Both the position numbers and the translations under genes were made by a program. From Amblyomma americanum (taxonomy: Eukaryota; Arthropoda; Arachnida; Ixodida; Ixodidae), in assembly GCF_052857255.1 (NCBI RefSeq), contig NW_027526502.1:292501-356500 (forward strand): DNA of 64,000 nucleotides, read 5' to 3'. Below are positions 53,161-63,892 of this stretch, one piece after another (position 1 is the stretch's first letter; each line of letters opens with the position of its first letter). Below the pieces are notes generated by a model, which saw only the letters and a program-made list of their open reading frames with translations, was not told the DNA's origin and searched no databases.

Positions 53161-53554
53161 TCTCGCTCTGTAAATTTTGAACACTCTGAGTCGTAACACA
53201 TGGCACGACTCCTTTCTCGCCTATTTCTTTGTATATCCTGTTTTGTATATGTGGTGTTCACTTATCAAGATGACCATGTCAAGACAACGCAAGCCTGAGT
53301 AAAGCAGAAAGTTGAAACTCAAATGTAAAAGCATGTCCAGGAAATTCAAACTACCATTCGATCAGGGCGCTATCACTGTAGCTTTGCCACTGACCTTTAC
53401 ATGTATGCATGAAGAGTAACAAATAATCTTTTGTACATCTCAGGGGATGTTAATTTTGCATAGAACCAGAAAACTTGAGCTTCCAGGTAACTCAGTCTTG
53501 CATTTTATGTACACTAACGTCACGAAGTGGTCACTGCATGCAATCTCCGGAGAG

Positions 53555-53910
53555 CAGAAAGACTGCGAAAATGGCGTATGAACAAAACTCTTTATTGGGG
53601 CTCACTTGCTCCCACAAGGGACTAAATGACTCGGCGGCGGCGAAAGCAACAAGGGTGCTCGGCGGTCGTCGAACAGAATGCCCGCCGCTCTCGGCAGTGC
53701 TCAATTTAAAGCTGATAGTGAACTTTCGAGACAAAGCTTGTAAAGTTACTACAACATTATGGAAAAACGTAAAATCGGCCCCACCTGGATGCGATCAATC
53801 GAAATAAATCTGGCCGCGTGTTCCATTCACAAAGTGATAACGTGGTGTGGCGGCAGCTTTGAAGAATGAACAAACAAACGCTACAAAGATTCGCGGCATT
53901 ACACCCCTCG
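53555..53910. repeat. Unnamed repeat family X, copy 2
   Basis: Aligns with 34,040-34,315 over about 250 bp in the same orientation (AGCAACAAGG, GGCGGTCGTCGAACAGAAT, AAAGCTGATAG, AAACGCTACAAAG). This copy is longer to the left and starts near AACAAAACTCTTTATTGGGG, which reads CCAATAAAG on the reverse strand. The stretch 53,161-53,554 has no recognised feature. Confidence 0.55.
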
Positions 53911-54575
53911 CAAAGAAGCATCGACCCGATGCATTAAAACAAATAAGGCGACTAGAAACAAAATGGATCGTGCAAAATAAACACCAAGTGTGAAAACGCA
54001 GCGTCCTTAACTTTTAGCGAGCATAGTAGGGCTTTAGAAGGATGACATGGACAACTTCTGGTTGTACACGGCGTCCCTGGGATGCAGTCATTTCGAGAGG
54101 GACGACTTCCAGTTCACCAATAGCCGACGAATAACCTATACGGGTCAAAATAGAGGCGCAAAAGCTCTTCGCTCAATCCGCGGCAGGGGAGTATACTCAG
54201 TCTCCTCTCTATTGCGTCTTCGTAGGTTGTGGCGTCTGGCGTCGCTTGATAAGTAATCGGGCAAGTCTTCGGGCTGCCTGCTGCTTTCGTCGTCGTCGTC
54301 GTTGATGTTGATGCTGTTACCCTCATACAATGGCACATACCCACACAGGGGGATTGGCCAAGAATTGGGGCCACAGAGTTTTTCAGATAAATATTTCCTG
54401 GGCGCAAATAAAATGAATGCTGAGGAAGGAAGAAGTAGACAAAAAGGAACAGCGAAATGAAACGGGAAATGCATAACGCGCGCAGGAGATCGGGACTGAT
54501 GTTTAAAGCCGAGTGGTTAAATGATAATAATTGTAAGAAAAAAATAATATTGAAAAAAAATTACCAAGGTAGCCG
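53911..54575. other. No recognised gene; possible gypsy/LINE-derived text
   Basis: Contains a CGTCGTCGTCGTCG run near 54,288 and GATAAATATTTCCTGGG near 54,386, which may be a LINE end. No coding frame is convincing. CAAGGTAGCCG at 54,565-54,575 is the left copy of the PLE target duplication. Confidence 0.35.
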
Positions 54576-55160
54576 CATCTTTTGTAAAACAGCGCGAACA
54601 ACGTCGGACAAGAACAAGAAGGACACGGGAAGAGCGCTGACTCTCAACTAAGTTTGTATTAGCAACACCTGGTGCTTATAAAACATACACAGAGTACATC
54701 ACATGTTACACTAAAAGCGATAAAACATGAGACAGAGAAGCACGCGATGCTCAAAGGCCACCAAAAAGAAGAAAAAAGGCACAGCCATGTGGCGTAGCAC
54801 GAAGGTGCTTTACACGCACTGTGATCAGACCACGCCAGAAGTTATGGAAGCATTCTAATCAGTCAAGAGCCAAAGTGTGCCAGCAAACCGTCAGTCACTC
54901 GCAATGACAAAGAGATAGCTTTTCTTGGTGGCCTTTGAGCGTCGCGTGCTTCTCTGCCTCATGTTTTATCGCTTTTAGTGTAACATGTGATGTACTCTGT
55001 GTGTGTGTTCTTTTCTTTATAAGCACAAGGTGTTGCTAATAAAAACTTAGTTGACAGTCAGTGCTCGTCCCGTGTCCTTCTTGTTCTTGTCCGACGTTGT
55101 TCGCGCTGTTTTACAAAAGATGCATATGTACCAACTCGCCCAACTGAACGTTCTGTTTAG
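54576..55160. mobile_element. Penelope-like element remnant: inverted terminal pair, 11-bp TSD
   Basis: The sequences 54,580-54,775 and 54,917-55,122 are inverted copies of each other: CATCTTTTGTAAAACAGCGCG against its complement, then GGACAAGAACAAGAAGGACACGGG, AACACCTGGTGCTTATAAA, ACATCACATGTTACACTAAAAGCG and GCACGCGATGCTCAAAGG. A loop of about 140 bp joins them. The right end continues with ACCAACTCGCCCAAC, the reversed PLE 5' string. CAAGGTAGCCG at 54,565-54,575 and 55,161-55,171 is a perfect direct repeat, so the insertion limits are fixed. No RT remains inside. Confidence 0.78.
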
Positions 55161-55249
55161 CAAGGTAGCCGACCACAGGACCACCCCACTTCGAAGAAGA
55201 AGTGGAGACCGGCCCTCCTCCCCCTCCCCCACCTCCACCCCCATGAAGC

Positions 55250-56320
55250 CCCTCATTTCTGCCGCAAGGCTAGGCCTATTTTATGCAGAAATAAAGACGT
55301 ATAAAAAAATTGGACGGCGGTAAAAACAGACTTGTGGCTGTACCCAAGTATGGTGGCTCCAAACGACAATATGACTGGGCTGCTCAAACAAAGGCCAAGC
55401 TGTTGTTGTGGTTTGTCTAAAAACCGTCTGTTCATCATGGTGTGCCGGCGACAAAACAACAAAAAATTGTCTATGGTTTCGTGCTCACCATAGAATACGC
55501 AGACGGGATTAAGCGCCAGCCCCGACCGGTGCAAATAAGCATTTAAAGGTGGTATCCGGCAGCGGAGCCTTGATAGAGATACCTCAAGCTGCCGTGAATG
55601 GCATGATTGCCTGCTCCACGAATACCTGAAGGGCAGGTAATCATAGATCTTAAAAGAGATCCAATTGTCATTCTTAACAAATTCTGTCTTCGAAAGCTCG
55701 CTGCTGTGATGTACGCTGTAGCCGGAACGATAGGTAGCACGGGGCCATTCAGGGACGCCTTTACTAGGCTGTCCGCAACTTCAATGGCTGTCACACCGCT
55801 ATGACCTGGCGCCCATATCATGTAAACAAGGCTCAAATGCGGAGTGAGCAAGGAAAGGAAGGCGTTTAGTATTGGCGAATCCATAGCCGAAGCAAGGGAT
55901 GAACACAAAGAAAGTGAGTCTGTAATGACAGCCACTGAAGAGAAAGCTGGCTCTAGTTTTCGAAAAGCAAGCACCACCGCCAGAAACTCCACTTGGAAAA
56001 TTGGGCTGTAGTCGGGAAGCCGCACAGAAAAAGCTCAATCTAGAAGCGGGCAATATATATCCCGCCTCTGCCTTTTCATCATATTGGGAGGCGTCAGTAG
56101 CTATCGTTAGGCTAATAGGTATGCTTTGTAAATGGTCTTCTAATAATCCATTTAAAATGCGGCGTGGTAAATGCTTGGCGTTTTTCGGGAAAATGTCAAC
56201 ATCGACAATTTTTACAGAGGGCCCACTGTTTTTTGTCGGATGTTATACAAAACAACATTTAAAGGAGCAAATTTTGTACCCCAACTACCTTCGGGGTATG
56301 AAATCTAGGCCAGTGAACTC
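55250..56320 (-). mobile_element. Family-G LINE fragment: RNase H and C-terminus
   Basis: On the reverse strand the RNase H domain shows ATDASQYDEKAE (first Asp), QVEFLAVVLAF (Glu), VAVITDSLSLCSS (Asp) and IWAPGHSGVTAIEVADSL (His and last Asp): all catalytic positions are present. The frame 55,543-56,025 leads to AAGYHL. The frame 55,253-55,534 continues with NPVCVFYGEHETIDNFLLFC, a knuckle in which one cysteine is tyrosine. The 5' part is truncated at about 56,320, close to a gypsy fragment on the same strand. Confidence 0.7.
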
Positions 56321-56394
56321 CAAAAAAAGGAAGTCGGCTGGCAACAAAAAACAAACAAGGAGTGGCGTAAATCTGATATTCGAAGTATAGGCGC

Positions 56395-58130
56395 CCGCGT
56401 CGATATATCTTCTGTAACATTGGGCAGCATGGCGGCTAGCGTGGTCGTGGCCTCCCTGCCATGGACGAGCCTAAAAGGCGTCATCTGGGTGGCACACTGC
56501 ACTGCGTTGTTGTAGAAGACGATGTAAGGCAGGATGGCGTACCAGGTCTTGTGTTCGGCATCGACAACAATGGCGAGCATATCGGCGATGGTCTGCGGAT
56601 GGTATTCAGTTGTCCTCCGTTGGCTGGTTTGGCCGTAACGCAGGATGACTTGCGTCAGTTCCACAATGAATGCTGTTCCTCTGTCCGTGATGAGAACATC
56701 GGGAGTGCCGTGTCGCCGAAGAATGTGCTCCACGAAAACTTTGGCGACTTCTGCTGCTGTTCCGTTTGGCATAGGCTTTTGCCTCGGCGCAGCATGTCAG
56801 GTAGTCGGTTGCTATGATGATCCACTTATTTCCAGACGTCGAATTTGGGAAAAGGCCAAGCAACTCCATGCCAATATTCTTAAAGGGCCTTGATTGAGGC
56901 TCAGTGGGGTGCAGAAATCCTGCTGGTCGGGTAGGAGGGGCCTTTCGTCCCTGACAATCTCTGCAGGTTTTCACATAATGTGCGACATCGGCAGACAGTC
57001 GGGGCCAGTAATACTTGTCGTGAATGCGGCTGACAGTGCGAGAAAACCCGAGATGTCCAGCTGTCGGCTCGTTGTGTGAAGCCTAAAGAACTTCTTTGCC
57101 CAGATTTGCAGGTACAACAAGGAGACCGGCTGTTTTGTTCGCTGCGAAGTTTTTCATGAGGACATCATTCTGCATACAGAACGAAGACAATTCTCGCTTG
57201 AACCTGGCGGGGGGGTGAAGAAACCTTGCCTTCCAAGTACTCGATTAGGCGTTTTAGGTCGAGGTCCGAGCGTTGCTGCTGTGCAAAAGAGCTGGAGCTG
57301 ATGGGTCTAAGGAAGGCGTCCTCACCGTCGTCCGGCGGCGGTGCATCTACAGGGGCTCGTGACAGGTAGTCGGCGTTAGAGTGCTTGCGTCCGGACTTGT
57401 ACACGAAGGTGACGCCAAACTTCTTAAGGCGCAGGCTCCATCGAGTAAGGACGCCGCAGGGGCCCTTCAGACTGGCAAGTCAGAACAGTGCGGGGTTATC
57501 GCTCACCAGCTTGAACGGTCGTTCGTACAGGTAGGGACGGAATTTCGACGTAGCCCAGATGACGGCACGGCAATCCTTCTCAGTTGTTTAATAGTTGGCC
57601 TCGGCCTTGGACAGGGAACGGCCAGCTGATGCGATTACTTTGTCCAGTGCGTCAGTTTTCTGAACGAGGACGGCGCTTAGGCCCACGCTGCTTGCGTCGG
57701 TATCAAATTTGGCCTCAGCGTTTCCATCAAAGTGCGCGGAGACAATAAACGGCGCTGAAGTCCCCTAAAGACTTCTACTTGCGGCGCTTCTGGTACGCCT
57801 GCCTTTTTCAGTTGCGTCAGAGGCTCGGCGATGCGCGAAACGTTCTTGAGAAATCGTCGGTAATACGCGCACAGTCCGAGGAATCTGCGCACAGCTTTTT
57901 CATCGGCCCACGTTGGCAACAGTGCGATAGCAGCTGTTTTCTGCGGGTCTGGGCGTACTCCCTCCTTGCTGACAAGGTGGCCTAGAAACCGCAGCTCTTC
58001 ATAGGCAAAATTGCATTTCTCTGCTTTCAAGATTAGGCCGGATTGCTTGATTGCCTCTAGTACTGTTCGAATCCTTTTAAGGTGCTCTTCAAAGTTCGAG
58101 GCGAAGACAACGGCGTCATCTAAATGTACC
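56395..58130 (-). pseudogene. gypsy-type pol fragment: RT end, RNase H, integrase
   Basis: Reverse strand from 58,130: VHLDDAVVFASNFEEHLKRI (RT palm, LDD) and KAEKCNFAYEELRFLGHLV, with FLGLCAYYRRFLKNV. RNase H follows (DTDASSVGLSAVLV, with a stop near 57,590), then KSGRKHSNADYLSRAPVD. The integrase zinc-finger region has CRDCQGRKAPP near 56,960, and the core has GLFPNSTSGNKWIIIATDYLT and VLITDRGTAFIVEL. After a frame change comes TTEYHPQT, then ADMLAIVVDAEHKTWYAILPYIV with the catalytic Glu segment lost. Ordinary RT-RNase H-integrase order, in contrast to 22.7-29.2 kb. The RT is cut at 58,130 by a LINE insertion. Confidence 0.78.
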
Positions 58131-58860
58131 AGAGAGAGAGAGAGAAAATTTAGGTCATTAATTCGCAGGAGCTAGGTAATCGGGGCCCTAGTCCAGGGTT
58201 CCGCTGGCGGCAGCTGACTTGCGGACTAGCTGGATTGTCCAGGATTGCTGGTCCAGGTTGTCGCTGGTCAGGGCCTCCTCCCACAGCTCGTGTGTCGGGT
58301 GTGGCACTATTAATTTTTGTCTGGTTTGTCCTAGCACTCCCAAGATGTATAGTAGAGCGTGGGGCTTGCTCCGCACCAAGGACACTAACTTGGGTATTGT
58401 GTGGGTCTGATCTTATATAAAATGTGAAGACTTGGATATGTGTTTGTTTGTATTCTCCTCCAGTCAACGACATCTGAAGAGGACAGTTGTTTTTGTGGCG
58501 GTGAGAAATGTCGTCGTTCTAGCCTACGGTGTTCTAGCCTATCAAAGCACGGTCCTAGGAGAGAGGTGAAGTAGGTATGGGGATCCACCCGGTTTGTGAG
58601 AGCTCGGGCTAGATCATTCGCTACCTCGTTTCCAACTAGGTCTGCGTGACCAGGTGTCCATGTTATTCTGTGTGAGTGTGAGAGTGTACTTAATAGCGTG
58701 CTCCCCTTTCCGTGAGATTTTTCAGCAAAGTAGTCCCTGCAGGCTTATTGGGAGTCCGTCACTACGTGCGATGGCTTGCCCTGTCGGTCTTGAATCCTGA
58801 TGGTCTTGAATCCTGATTCATCCTTCTCTCCAAACTCAGGCCACAAGGTTACAGCTCGCT
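58131..58860 (-). mobile_element. I-like LINE 3' end with (CT)n tail, inserted in gypsy RT
   Basis: The reverse strand encodes NTYPSLHILYKIRPTQYPSK, CPWCGAKPHALLYILG (terminal cysteine motif), ELWEEALTSDNLDQQSW and AAASGTLD. It ends in AATTTTCTCTCTCTCTCTCT, the CT tail, exactly where the gypsy VHLDDAV motif is broken, so the tail marks the insertion point. The 5' truncation near 58,860 abuts a LINE of opposite strand. Confidence 0.68.
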
Positions 58861-58879
58861 CTGGCAATCACAGATCAAT

Positions 58880-60830
58880 GGTGTTATTTTGTAGGACTCA
58901 CGTTGTCGCCCCAAATGACGGCTCTGCTTCCCATCGCGAATGTGCGTGGCCGCTTTGCATTTAACAGCACCCCTATCAGCCTTTATCATAATGGAAATAG
59001 CCTTGACCTGCATGATTCCGGCTCTGCAAGCCCCTGGCTTCGCACAGGACGCCGGAAGGCGTCACAAATGCTGAATATCATCCGCCGCATATCTCAGAAG
59101 TCAGGTGGTGCCACGTAAACCATCGCCAGCCTCCTTATACGTTTTGTGCTACAGCCAACATTACCAAGTCTAATTGCAGCACATGACACGCGCCGAGTGG
59201 GACCGCTTTAATTTATCTATCGAGCAGCAACGCGTGTTATTATGGGCCTCCCACAAATTGTCCTAATTCACACCCTCCAGGCCGGAGGGCAACTAAACAC
59301 GCTTGGCGAACTGATTCACCTGCGTCGCCAAGCCCGGGGTACAAAATGCCGCAATATCTCTGAAGCCGCAGCTCTCCCAAAGTATATGGAAGACAGCTCT
59401 GTGTTGCTTATCGATTCCTGCCCGTCACGACCATGGCGGGTTTACCAGCAAGTTACAGACAATCGGCCTATGACTCGCATACATTCAAGATACGTTGTCC
59501 ACCTGAGTGAGTCTGATGACATGACGGCGACATGTGTCGTCATGACCATCGTGGCTTTACCAGCAAGCTACAGACAATCGGCCTATGACTCGCATGCATT
59601 CAAGATTCGCTGTCCACCTGAGTGAGTCTGGTGGCATGACGGCGACATGTGTCGTCATGACCATCGTGGCTTTACCAGCAAGCTACAGACAATCGGCCTA
59701 TGACTCGCATGCATTCAAGATTCGCTGTCCACCTGAGTGAGTCTGGTGGCATGACGGCGACGTGTGTCGTCGTGACCATCGTGGCTTTACCAGCAAGTTA
59801 CAGACAATCATCCTATGACTCGCATGCATTCAAGATTCGCTGTCCACCTGAGTGAGTCTGGTGGCATGACGGCGACATGTGTCGTCGCGACCATGGCGGG
59901 TTTACCAGCAAGTTACAATCGGCCTATGACTCGCATGCATTCAAGATTCGCTGTCCACCTGAGTGAGTGTGGTGGCGCATGACGGCGACATGTGTCGTCG
60001 TGACCATCGTGGCTTTACCAGCAAGTTACAGATAATCGGCCTATGACTCGCATACATTCAAGATCCGAGGTCCACCTGAGTGACATGACGGCTACATCTG
60101 ACGGCGACATGTGGCGTATGTCGACGCTAGTGTGGCTATCGCTTCCCCTAAATTATTACCACAAATTGCAACATGCTCATACCCTTGCTCCCCTGCCTGG
60201 CCGTCGACACAAGCAAGGCGGTTGGCCATTAGGGACGCATTAACCATCCTCTGTCCACCCTTGCCATCTAGAAGCCACCTTGACATCCTCAAAGACTCCT
60301 CAGGCGCCATCCGTACTCTTCGCCGTGTTCTCAACACCGACTTATTGGCACAGCTAATTCTGGATATAATTGAAAAATTATCCCCCACAGTATGTGTACG
60401 ATGGATTCGTCGAGATTCCCACCCCACACAAGCTTTGGTGGGTGGAGCAAGTCACGAATCAGCTCCTCCACGTCCCCTTCAAGCGGCCTGAACCTCTCCG
60501 GTGACAACACTCCCTCAAGAAAAAGAAAAGCTCCGCGCGCCCAGCGAGCACTTCTCCCACCGTGTGGCAGCGACCTCCCTGGCGGCCTTGCACGCTGGGA
60601 AGAGGACTTGCTTCGAAGGTTACGCCTCCGTGTCGTCTTGAACACAGCGGGTACCTGGTCGTGTCCCGCACAGTACCATACTCCTTTCGGCGACTCCTGC
60701 TCCTTCCGTCCCGCTCCTGTCTGCGAGGATGACACTAAACACCTGTTTTGGACCTGCCCCTCGTTGCTATCCGGCAGGAGCACCTGCCCGGCGCGGACCA
60801 CCCCCAGGCCGTTCACGCCGTCCACCGGAT
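58880..60830 (+). mobile_element. I-like LINE, RT thumb to RNase H, carrying a minisatellite
   Basis: The plus strand encodes the post-RT thumb (MLNIIRRISQKSGG, RAATRVIMGLPQIV, NTLGELIHLRRQA), then a 115-bp minisatellite, then RNase H (AYVDASVAIAS, RRLAIRDALTIL, HLDILKDSSGAIRTLRR) and the C-terminal frame 60,392-60,892 with PVCEDDTKHLFWTCPSLL. Several stops are present. It ends at about 60,830, where the TAGTAGTAG tail of a reverse-strand LINE begins. In the terminal cysteine motif the histidine and last cysteine are kept (HLFWTC). Confidence 0.65.
59410..60125. repeat. 115-bp minisatellite, about six units
   Basis: The string TTTACCAGCAAG recurs at 59,441, 59,556, 59,671, 59,786, 59,901 and 60,014, giving periods of 115, 115, 115, 115 and 113 bp. 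Units share CGGCCTATGACTCGCAT, CATTCAAGAT and GTCCACCTGAGTGAG with few differences. The period is not a multiple of three, so no frame passes through all units. The array lies between the RT thumb and RNase H of an I-like LINE. Confidence 0.92.
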
Positions 60831-62105
60831 TTAGTAGTAGTAATTGCTTAATGCGAAATAAAACAAAAAGGAAGGCAAAAGATGTTTGCTAACCCCGGCA
60901 TCTGCCATCACAACGGCGGCGGCACCTGAGCTGGGACAGCGGAAATAAAGGATAGCAGGCAGTTTTAAGAAGTGAAATGAAAGAGGTGAGGGAACAGTAA
61001 GAAAGGATAGAGGGAGAGGTGATAAATACACTATTTACATTAAATACATTTGTCCAAGTTGCGTGCGTGCAGAGTCAATAAAGAACAGAAAAACACACGC
61101 GCACACTTAGCACACAACAGCTGGGCTGGGGCGCCCAACTGTTAATCGTCCGAGGTAGCGCGCGCGGAGCGTTCGGTCACTGCGCAACACTACCCGGCGG
61201 AGAACAGACGGGACGTCAAGCCCGTCTGTTCGAGAAATGCACAGAGGCTCACCAAGGTTCGCTGCAGGGTGCGCGCACTGCCCTGCGACCACAATAGCGT
61301 CTTGAGCGAGTCTGGTAGTATGCCCTGCGCCCTATAGGCTGCGAGCACATCACGACGAGCGTCGGCGAACGCGGCACAGCGAAGGAGCAGGTGCCCCACT
61401 GTCTCCACTGCACCGCATCCGTCACACACATTAGTCGTCGCGATTCCGTGACGCACCCGTCGTTCCCCAGGCCACACGCAGCCAATGCGCGCGCGGAGGA
61501 TCATAGCGCGTTGCGACCGCGAAAGAGCGCGGCAGCCATTGGTGCTGTCGATGCGCTCACCTGCGATGCGTGGGTCGGGGTGCTGCCGTTGGAGATAGTG
61601 CTGGATGACCGCACGCACATCCTCCAGCGCAATGGGGAGATTGCTAGTAGGTAGTTGGTGTGCGGCGGTCGCGAGTTCGTCGGCCTCCTCGTTGCCAGCG
61701 ATGCCGCTGTGACGGGGCACCCACTGTGCACGCACAACGCATCCTTTTTGCGTGAGGAGCTTGATGCGTGAGCGAATGTCGCGCACTAGTGGGGTACCAC
61801 GGCCGTTGCACTGCAGGCGGCTGAGGGCGGTGCGGGAGTCGCATATTAGAGCACTCCTGGAGAGCAGCAGGTCCAATCCCAGCCGGATCCCCATCAGCTC
61901 CGCCGTGGTTGAGGAGCCCAGGAAGTGCCATGGCGTGTGTCTGGATGTGCAGACGCAGCGCGGGGAAGGTAGCCGCCGCTGCGAGGGAGCGTCTGTGACG
62001 GACTACTGAGCCGTCTGTGTACGCGAGGAGATGGTCCTGAAGCTCCTCGTGTATGACGGTTCTTTTGTCGAAGCAGCACCTCGCCAATGTCGCGCGTCGC
62101 CGTTC
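60831..62105 (-). mobile_element. RNase H-bearing LINE 3' part (family J)
   Basis: The reverse strand starts with RNase H (LLAYTDGSVVRHRR), then after a frame change the 234-codon frame 61,190-61,894: MGIRLGLDLLLSR, ALICDSRTALSRL, VPRHSGIAGNEEADELA and the complete terminal zinc knuckle CDGCGAVETVGHLLLRC. All RNase H acidic residues are present. The 3' untranslated part has TTCTTTATTGACTCTGC near 61,075 and ends GCATTAAGCAATTACTACTAC at about 60,831. It is inserted into the C-terminus of the plus-strand LINE. Its 5' truncation meets the inverted LTR structure at 62,110. Confidence 0.75.
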
Positions 62106-62109
62106 ATAG

Positions 62110-63274
62110 TGTGACGTTCCTTGTGTGGGCTACGAGGGTCCGCGTTCGACGGCGCGGCGTAGACGGAGCCCCAGTGGCGGCAAAAGCACTCAAGGGAAAA
62201 CAATTCAGCTGGAAGAGAGGAGATCGGCGACAGCCGGTATCGTTTTGGAAGCAGCCAGCACACATGTTTCTACTGTATATGGCTGCAAGCAACTTGAGTG
62301 GGATTGCTTTCGGGCCTGCCGCCATGGACCGCACGGAAAAGACCCAGGTGAACGCTGCGTCCAATTACCGAGCCATACTCGTTGAGAGTGAACGACCAAA
62401 ACGAAGGGGTTTAAGCACAACCGGACCCCACTTCTGACGCCAGTGTGACGAACCCCCCCCCCCCATAATGCGCAGGTCCACACGGGACGGAGAGGCAAAG
62501 AGACACCGTATGGCTCAGTTTAAACAAACAGATATATTCAATCCCCCCCCCCATAATGCGCAGGTCCACACGGGACGGAGAGGCAAAGAGACACCGTATG
62601 GCTCAGTTTAAACAAACAGATATATTCAATAATTATACATTATTATACATCAGAGGCTGGGGTGTTCGAGCTTACGTGCCGACGACTTCATGGGGACGAT
62701 GGAGGGGCGCCGAAGCCCGACGGCGTGCAGCTTCTGCCAGCAACCGTTCGAGCTCAACTCCGGAGCCCCTCCATCGTCCCCATGAAGTCGTCGGCACGTA
62801 AGCTCGGACACCCAAGCCTCTGATGTATAATCATGTATAATTATTGAATATATCTGTTTGTCTAAACTGAGCCATACGGTGTCTCTTTGCCTCTCCGTCA
62901 CGTGTGGACCTGCGCATTATGGGGGGGGGGGGGCGTCACACTGGTGTCAGAAGTGGGGTCCGGTTGTGCTTAAACCCCTTCGTTTTGGTCGTTCACTCTC
63001 AACGAGTATGGCTCGGTAATTGGACGCAGCTGTCACCTGGGTCTTTTTTGTGCGGTCCATGGCGGCAGGCCCGAAAGCAATCCCACTCAAGTTGCTTGCA
63101 GCCATATACAGTAGAAACATGTGTGCTGGCTGCTTCCAAAACGAGACCGACTGTCGCCGATCTCCTCTCTTCCAGCTGAATTGTGTTACCTTGAGTGCTT
63201 TTGCCGCCACTGGGGCTCCGTCTACGCCGCGCCGTCGAACGCGGACCCTCGTAGCACACACAAGGAACGTCACA
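62110..63274. mobile_element. Inverted duplication of an LTR retrotransposon end
   Basis: The right arm, 62,765-63,274 (510 bp), matches the reverse complement of 62,110-62,708 along its length; the left arm is longer only by an 88-bp tandem duplication. The loop is 56 bp (62,709-62,764). On the plus strand the right arm ends an LTR at GCGTCACA (62,933-62,940), followed by CTGGTGTCAGAAGTGGGG, a gypsy-type primer-binding site, and about 330 bp of internal sequence. The left arm is the same thing reversed. Differences between arms are few by eye. Poly-C/poly-G runs lie beside the LTR ends. Confidence 0.8.
62455..62630. repeat. Two tandem 88-bp units in the left arm
   Basis: Units 62,455-62,542 and 62,543-62,630 begin with a C run and read ATAATGCGCAGGTCCACACG ... 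CAGATATATTCAAT. The right arm has one such unit, so the duplication happened after the inversion, or was lost from one side. The C run may have primed slippage. Confidence 0.88.
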
Positions 63275-63439
63275 CTCTGTTGGCCAGACCCATCGGCATT
63301 CTTTTCCATTCATAGTGCCCTGAGGGCGTGTTGAATGCCGTTTTCTCTGCATCTGCCGGATCCATTGCTATCTGCCAGAATCCCGCCGCCATGTCCACTA
63401 CCGTGAAGTACCTGGCAGAGCCCAGCTGATGTTATCCTG

Positions 63440-63892
63440 GCAGGTCTTCTGGAGAGGCTGTGCTTCGTGTATATGGATGACATAATCATATACAGTGACA
63501 GTTTTGAGAACCATTTGCGCGATATTGAGCAGGTTTTGGTGCGACTAAGAGGAGCGGGTCTCAACCTGAAGCCCTCTAAGTGCCAATTCCTCAAAAACGA
63601 GGTGAAATACCTTGGGCACATTGTTTCAGCTGACGGCGTGCGACCGGACCCTGAGAAACTAAGGTGTGTCTCAGATTTTTCATCCCCAACTAGCGTCCGC
63701 CAGGTCCGGCAGTTTCTCGGCCTGATCGGTTACTACCGAAGGCACATAGAGGAGTTCGCCAAGCTCGCTAAGCCGCTCACCGCCTTAACAGCCAAAAATG
63801 TCGCCTTTCGCTGGGTCGAAAACGCAGAGGATGCTTTTGGGGCCCTGGAAAGGAAGCTGAGGACGACATCGTTCGCCAAGGGGGCCTTCAGC
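63440..63892 (+). pseudogene. gypsy reverse transcriptase fragment
   Basis: The frame 63,467-63,985 starts at the palm: FVYMDDIIIYSDSFENHL (YMDD present), then LNLKPSKCQFLKNEVKYLGH, RQFLGLIGYYRRHIEEF and AFRWVENAEDAFGALERKL. The fingers and the rest of pol are absent on the left (63,275-63,440 has no recognised motif), and on the right the frame passes at 63,893 into LTR-like sequence. The core residues are intact, so the deletion is fairly recent. Confidence 0.75.

Noticed and set aside
59410..60125. CRISPR-like regularly spaced repeats
   Set aside because: Units are contiguous 115-bp repeats without unique spacers, in a eukaryotic LINE.
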